This document shows, piece by piece, positions 6,660-10,186 of a stretch of DNA of 10,186 nt (the first letter of the stretch is position 1; every line of letters starts with the position of its first letter). The position numbers and the translations under genes were made by a program. This stretch comes from Actinomycetota bacterium. Lineage in GTDB: Bacteria > Actinomycetota > Actinomycetes > Nanopelagicales > Nanopelagicaceae. The notes under the pieces are model-generated. The model searched no databases, was not told the DNA's origin, and saw only the letters and a program-made list of their open reading frames with translations. The stretch spans positions 1 through 10,186 of the forward strand of contig CANHRF010000026.1 in NCBI GenBank assembly GCA_947463335.1, given 5' to 3'.

Positions 6660-7675
6660 GCGCCGATACCTTGAGCGGTTAATCCGAGGTTCTCGCCAAG
6701 ACCGCACATAATGTTGGCGTTCTGGATCGCCTGTCCGGCAGCACCTTTCACTAAATTATCAATAGAAACGCTAACCACCAATCGATTGGTGTGTTCATCG
6801 ATCGCAACTTGCATTGCAACAGAGTTACTTCCGAGAACCGAAGAGGTCTTTGGCATAACACTCTCAGGTAGTAGAGATACAAACTCTTCACGTGAATACG
6901 CAGATTGATAGGCCGCCCGCGCCTGCTCTTTACTCACACCAGGGAGCAATTTCATAGTGATCGTTGCCAGAATTCCACGTGGCATTGGGGCAAGTATTGG
7001 CGTGAAAGAAATCTTCGCTGAGACTCCTGTAGCGCGGGTTATCGCTTCTTCTATCTCTGGAGTGTGCTGGTGTACTCCCCCGAATTTGTAAGAACTGAGA
7101 CTTCCCATAACTTCGCTAGCAATAAGATTTATCTTGGCGCTTCTACCCGCTCCGGTGGTTCCAGATGCCGCGACAACAACAACGTCGCTGATATCCGCAA
7201 TCTTCGCAGCCGGAGCTGTTCCGAGAGCGATCGCAGTTGCATAACAACCAGGGTTTGCCACACGGTTTGATTTCACAATTAATTCACGTGCTCCTGGCAG
7301 TTCTGGTGCACCGTAGGTCCAAGTACCGGCGTGGGTTCCACCGTAATACTTCAACCAGCTAGCGCTATCTTCTAAACGATAATCCGCACCGAGGTCAACG
7401 ATCTTCGCCTCGCTGTGTAAAGAAGCGATGACGCTGGCACTTTCACCGTGTGGCAACGCGAGAAAGATCAACTCGCAGCAATCAAAATCAGCGGGCGTAA
7501 ATGCGCTGAAAGTTCTTCCTGCATAGCTCGTCAGATGTGGATGTATGGAGGTAATCAACTCTCCCGCGTTTGAGTGCGCCGTGACAGCGCAGACTTCAAA
7601 TTGCGGGTGAGTATCCAGTAGGCGCAATAACTCTCCACCGGCATATCCACTTGCACCAATTACTCCAACTTTCAT
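6656..7675 (-). CDS. argC: N-acetyl-gamma-glutamyl-phosphate reductase
   Basis: This enzyme uses NADPH to reduce N-acetylglutamyl phosphate, the ArgB product, to the semialdehyde used by ArgD. The Rossmann motif GASGYAGGELLRLL (7-20) opens the protein. The catalytic cysteine is Cys144 in NPGCYATA (141-148), and the histidine-containing segment GGVHQHTPEIE lies at 199-209. NLVKGAAGQAIQN (307-319) is the conserved C-terminal helix region. The 339-aa length is normal. It is the first gene of the arginine operon. The ATG has no recognisable Shine-Dalgarno in front of it, so the message may be leaderless or carry a leader of about ten bases. An ArgR operator lies directly upstream. Confidence 0.97.
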   Translation of the reverse strand: MKVGVIGASGYAGGELLRLLDTHPQFEVCAVTAHSNAGELITSIHPHLTSYAGRTFSAFTPADFDCCELIFLALPHGESASVIASLHSEAKIVDLGADYRLEDSASWLKYYGGTHAGTWTYGAPELPGARELIVKSNRVANPGCYATAIALGTAPAAKIADISDVVVVAASGTTGAGRSAKINLIASEVMGSLSSYKFGGVHQHTPEIEEAITRATGVSAKISFTPILAPMPRGILATITMKLLPGVSKEQARAAYQSAYSREEFVSLLPESVMPKTSSVLGSNSVAMQVAIDEHTNRLVVSVSIDNLVKGAAGQAIQNANIMCGLGENLGLTAQGIGA

Positions 7676-7681
7676 AGGCGC

Positions 7682-7687
7682 ACTGTA
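7682..7687 (-). promoter_or_regulatory. Candidate -10 element of the argC promoter
   Basis: The minus strand reads TACAGT, matching the TANNNT form of actinobacterial -10 elements. It ends six bases before the A of the argC ATG, the spacing expected for a leaderless transcript. No good -35 is present at 17-18 bp. A second option is CATAAT (7693-7698) with the poor -35 CTGAAT (7716-7721), which would give a leader of about ten bases. Both options overlap the ARG boxes. Confidence 0.45.
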
Positions 7688-7722
7688 GCATAATTATGCA
7701 TAAAAATGCATAATTATTCAGT
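7685..7722 (-). promoter_or_regulatory. Tandem ARG boxes: ArgR operator of the arg operon
   Basis: On the minus strand the cores are TGAATAATTATGCA (7707-7720) and TGCATAATTATGCT (7687-7700). Both fit the known ARG-box pattern (TGAATxxxxATTCA-like, about 18 bp each including flanks). Their centres are 20 bp apart, which places both on the same face of the helix, as in known two-box operators. The pair sits between the pheT stop and the argC start and covers the likely promoter, so arginine-loaded ArgR should block transcription of argC through argH, and perhaps tyrS. Confidence 0.88.
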
Positions 7723-7723
7723 C

Positions 7724-10180
7724 TCAGCCTGTGCGCAGTACCGCCCCGGTGGCTTTTGTTGCCGCCTTAACCGCAGCTTCACGCATTTCGGAGACCTCGG
7801 CACCCGTCAGAGTGCGATCGGATGCGCGGAAGGTTAGAGTGAATGCGAGAGAAATTTTGCCATCGCCGAGCTTGTCGTAGCGATCAAAGAGCGAAATTGA
7901 TTCGAGCAAATCCCCTGCCCCGCTTCGCAACGCCGTTTCAACTTCTAGCGCAGATATCTTCGCGTCAACAATTAACGCTACGTCTTGCACCGCCGCCGGC
8001 ATGGTTCCAACTCGGGTAGGGCGCACAATTTCAGAATCGGGAAGAGCGCTTAACCCAACTGCAAAGGCAACACTTCTCTCTGGTAGCCCGTACTTAGCAA
8101 TTATTCGAGGATGAATCTCACCCGCATGAGCCACCGCCTTACCGTCGACAACTAACTCAGCGCAGCGACCAGGGTGCCATGGTGCGAAATCCGAACGTTT
8201 GATACTCCACTGCAGATTGCATAAACGTAAAATATCTTGTGCGTAGGCGATCGCATCTTGCCAGTTATAGGCGCGCGCTTTCCCTTGCCAATCTTCACTC
8301 TCGCTCTTTCCAACGAGCAGACCTGCGACATGGAAGGCTTGCGGTGGAACGCTGGCGTAAATTGCCGCGATCGTCTTAGCATCCGGACGTGATCCGATTT
8401 CCGGTGAAATCGCAGCAGTTAATTTCTGCGAACTTCTGAAGATTGAACCCATTTCAAATATCGCAAAGTCTTTCGCGCCACGACTGATATTGCGCGCCGC
8501 GACTTCAATTAAACCTGGAACTAAATGCACGCGCATCAGTGGAGCTTCATCTGACATTGGATTCGCTATTTTATAAGTCGCTGCTCTTTCACCAACGAAT
8601 CCCATTTGATCAATCGTCTCTTTATTGGTAAATGGGAAAGTTTGAACTTCAGCCAGTCCACGTGCCGCCAGCATTGCAGCAATTGCACGCCGACGTTTCT
8701 GGGTTGGAGTCAGAGAAGCGTGATTAGGGCGTGGTGGCAAGATAGACGGAATCTTGTCGTACCCGATCATTCGCGCAACTTCTTCCGCTAAATCTGTGGG
8801 AGTTAATAGATCTAGACGCCACGATGGAGGATCAACTACGAAACTCTTCTCATCAACATCGCAGCCGATAATGCGCAGGAGGCGGGCTATCTCCGATGGG
8901 GAAATCTCTAACCCTAATAGCTTTGGAATGAAATCTGGATCTAGATCAATCAGAGGTGCGTATCTAGGTTCTCCAACAACCACTGTTGCCACATGCTTCG
9001 CTGAACTATGCGCAGTCAGTAATTGAACGAATCTGGCTGAAGCAAACTCAGCGAGTGAAGGATCAACGCTTCTCTCTAAACGGCGAGATGCTTCCGACGA
9101 GAGTTTATGGCGACGAGAATTCTTAGCTACACAGACAGGATCGAAACGAACTGCTTCCAGCGCAATCTCAGTTGTGCTCTCGGAAATTTCAGATGACTGC
9201 CCGCCCATAGTTCCGGCGAGAGCCAAAGGACCCTTGTCATCGCAAACCATCAAATCATCAGGATCTAATTGACGCACCTGTCCATCCAAAGTTGTAAATG
9301 ATTGCGCTTTGCCCGCGCGTTTGATGGTGAGTCCGCCTGCGATCTTCGCCTTATCAAAAGCGTGGAGAGGTTGACCTAGCTCCAGCATCACATAATTCGT
9401 AACATCAACAACTAGCGAGATGGAACGCATCCCCATCTTTTCAATTCTCTGACGCATCCACATCGGAGTGCGGGCCGAGGGATCAAAGTCCGAAAGTGTG
9501 CGAAGGTAGAAAACCGAAGCAGTTGCTGGGTCTTCAATCTTTGCCTTAACGCCAGTCCCAGTATCTTTGAACTTAACTTCACGAAGCGCATCAACTGGAT
9601 CCAAGTACTTCAGTCCCAGCGATCCCGCTACTTCGCGCGCCACACCGCGAATACTTAACGCGTATCCTCGATCTGGATTAACCGCAATATCAAAGATGGT
9701 GTCATGTATTTCAAGACCGCTAATCGCATCGCTTCCGATTTCGACGTCACCTTCAGCGAAGACCATAATGCCAGAGTGATCTTCACCAAGACCTAGTTCG
9801 CGTGAGGAACAGATCATTCCGTTGGATGTCTTGCCATAAGTTTCACGCGCAGCAATTTTGAAATCTCCGGGAAGGACCGCTCCAGGTAGCGCTGCAACCA
9901 CGATATCGCCGACCGCGAAATTAGTGGCGCCGCAGATTACATAGCGAACTTCCTTCTCACCGCAATAAAGCCCGACATAGCGAATCGGTTTCTTAAACTC
10001 TGTTATCTCCTCTATAGATAAGACTTTGGCAAACTTGAGCGGTCCAGTTAGACCCGCTCCAGATTCAATAACCTCTTCAACTTCAAAGCCAACCCTGATT
10101 AGCCCTTCGGCGATCTGTTCAGCTGAAATCCCGCTAGGAATTTCCACAAACTCTTTAATCCAAGATAAGGGTGCGCGCAT
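7724..10180 (-). CDS. pheT: Phenylalanyl-tRNA synthetase, beta subunit
   Basis: This is the large subunit of the alpha2-beta2 synthetase that charges tRNA-Phe; it carries the editing and tRNA-binding modules, while catalysis is in PheS. The order is the full bacterial one in 818 aa. The N-terminus is MRAPLSWIKEFV. An OB-fold tRNA-binding domain follows (about 43-152, with GMICSSRELGL at 121-131), then the B3/B4 editing region (about 215-395, with GQPLHAFD at 269-276) and the B5 domain (about 410-478, ending in EEVARMIGYDKIP). A catalytic-like core domain comes next, and a ferredoxin-fold anticodon-binding domain ends the protein (about 722-817). The start is the family's usual one. A TAA directly precedes the ATG (10181-10183) and could be the pheS stop, but only six bases are visible there. 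Confidence 0.97.
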   Translation of the reverse strand: MRAPLSWIKEFVEIPSGISAEQIAEGLIRVGFEVEEVIESGAGLTGPLKFAKVLSIEEITEFKKPIRYVGLYCGEKEVRYVICGATNFAVGDIVVAALPGAVLPGDFKIAARETYGKTSNGMICSSRELGLGEDHSGIMVFAEGDVEIGSDAISGLEIHDTIFDIAVNPDRGYALSIRGVAREVAGSLGLKYLDPVDALREVKFKDTGTGVKAKIEDPATASVFYLRTLSDFDPSARTPMWMRQRIEKMGMRSISLVVDVTNYVMLELGQPLHAFDKAKIAGGLTIKRAGKAQSFTTLDGQVRQLDPDDLMVCDDKGPLALAGTMGGQSSEISESTTEIALEAVRFDPVCVAKNSRRHKLSSEASRRLERSVDPSLAEFASARFVQLLTAHSSAKHVATVVVGEPRYAPLIDLDPDFIPKLLGLEISPSEIARLLRIIGCDVDEKSFVVDPPSWRLDLLTPTDLAEEVARMIGYDKIPSILPPRPNHASLTPTQKRRRAIAAMLAARGLAEVQTFPFTNKETIDQMGFVGERAATYKIANPMSDEAPLMRVHLVPGLIEVAARNISRGAKDFAIFEMGSIFRSSQKLTAAISPEIGSRPDAKTIAAIYASVPPQAFHVAGLLVGKSESEDWQGKARAYNWQDAIAYAQDILRLCNLQWSIKRSDFAPWHPGRCAELVVDGKAVAHAGEIHPRIIAKYGLPERSVAFAVGLSALPDSEIVRPTRVGTMPAAVQDVALIVDAKISALEVETALRSGAGDLLESISLFDRYDKLGDGKISLAFTLTFRASDRTLTGAEVSEMREAAVKAATKATGAVLRTG

Positions 10181-10186
10181 TTACAG

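Noticed and set aside
7685..7722. The AT-rich repeated segment read as an intrinsic terminator of pheT or a short tandem repeat
   Set aside because: The half-site symmetry, the 20-bp spacing and the position before argC fit an ARG-box pair much better. There is no GC-rich stem with a T-tract.
8152..8382. Short minus-strand frames inside pheT (this one and 9412-9594)
   Set aside because: They are out of frame within a full-length pheT with all its domains, and they have no family resemblance. They do not indicate a frameshift, since pheT is uninterrupted.
10181..10186. TAA directly before the pheT ATG as the end of pheS
   Set aside because: It is plausible from usual pheS-pheT order, but six bases cannot establish a reading frame, so it is not listed as a feature.

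Overview
The window is an ordinary, densely packed stretch of bacterial core genome. All seven protein genes lie on the minus strand, in the transcription order pheT, argC, argJ, argB, argD, argR, argH, tyrS after the window's right edge (eight with pheT counted). The far left, past the end of tyrS, holds a ribosomal RNA promoter and leader region. The organism looks like an actinobacterium. The arginine genes follow the actinobacterial argCJBD(F)R(G)H plan next to pheT, and the leader carries the actinobacterial pre-rRNA motif (on the minus strand, CTTGAGAACTCAACAGCGTG). Base composition looks near 50% G+C by eye, low for that phylum. Together with the very tight packing this suggests a streamlined freshwater lineage such as Nanopelagicales (acI). 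That placement is inference.

Right part (7724-10180): pheT, the beta subunit of phenylalanyl-tRNA synthetase; pheS is expected just outside the right edge. A 48-bp gap (7676-7723) follows and is almost filled by two near-consensus ARG boxes, the operator of the arginine repressor. argC starts with no visible ribosome binding site and may be leaderless.

Middle (1628-7675): an arginine operon with no intergenic bases. Neighbouring genes overlap by 4, 4, 4, 8 and 1 nt, and argH overlaps tyrS by 4 nt. ArgB, ArgC, ArgD and ArgJ cover the steps from N-acetylglutamate to ornithine, with ArgJ recycling the acetyl group. ArgH catalyses the last step, argininosuccinate to arginine, and ArgR is the arginine-sensing repressor that should act on the operator upstream of argC. 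argF and argG, usual members of this cluster in actinobacteria, are absent, so the two steps from ornithine to argininosuccinate must be encoded elsewhere or be missing.

Left part (1-1631): tyrS is the last gene of the run and appears translationally coupled to argH. The 338 bp beyond it contain two tandem sigma-70-type promoters with identical -35 hexamers and 18-bp spacers, followed by the conserved pre-rRNA leader motif. The 16S rRNA gene should begin a short way beyond the left edge. I found no mobile element, CRISPR array, tRNA or unknown gene. The points worth a second look concern regulation and missing parts, not a new system.
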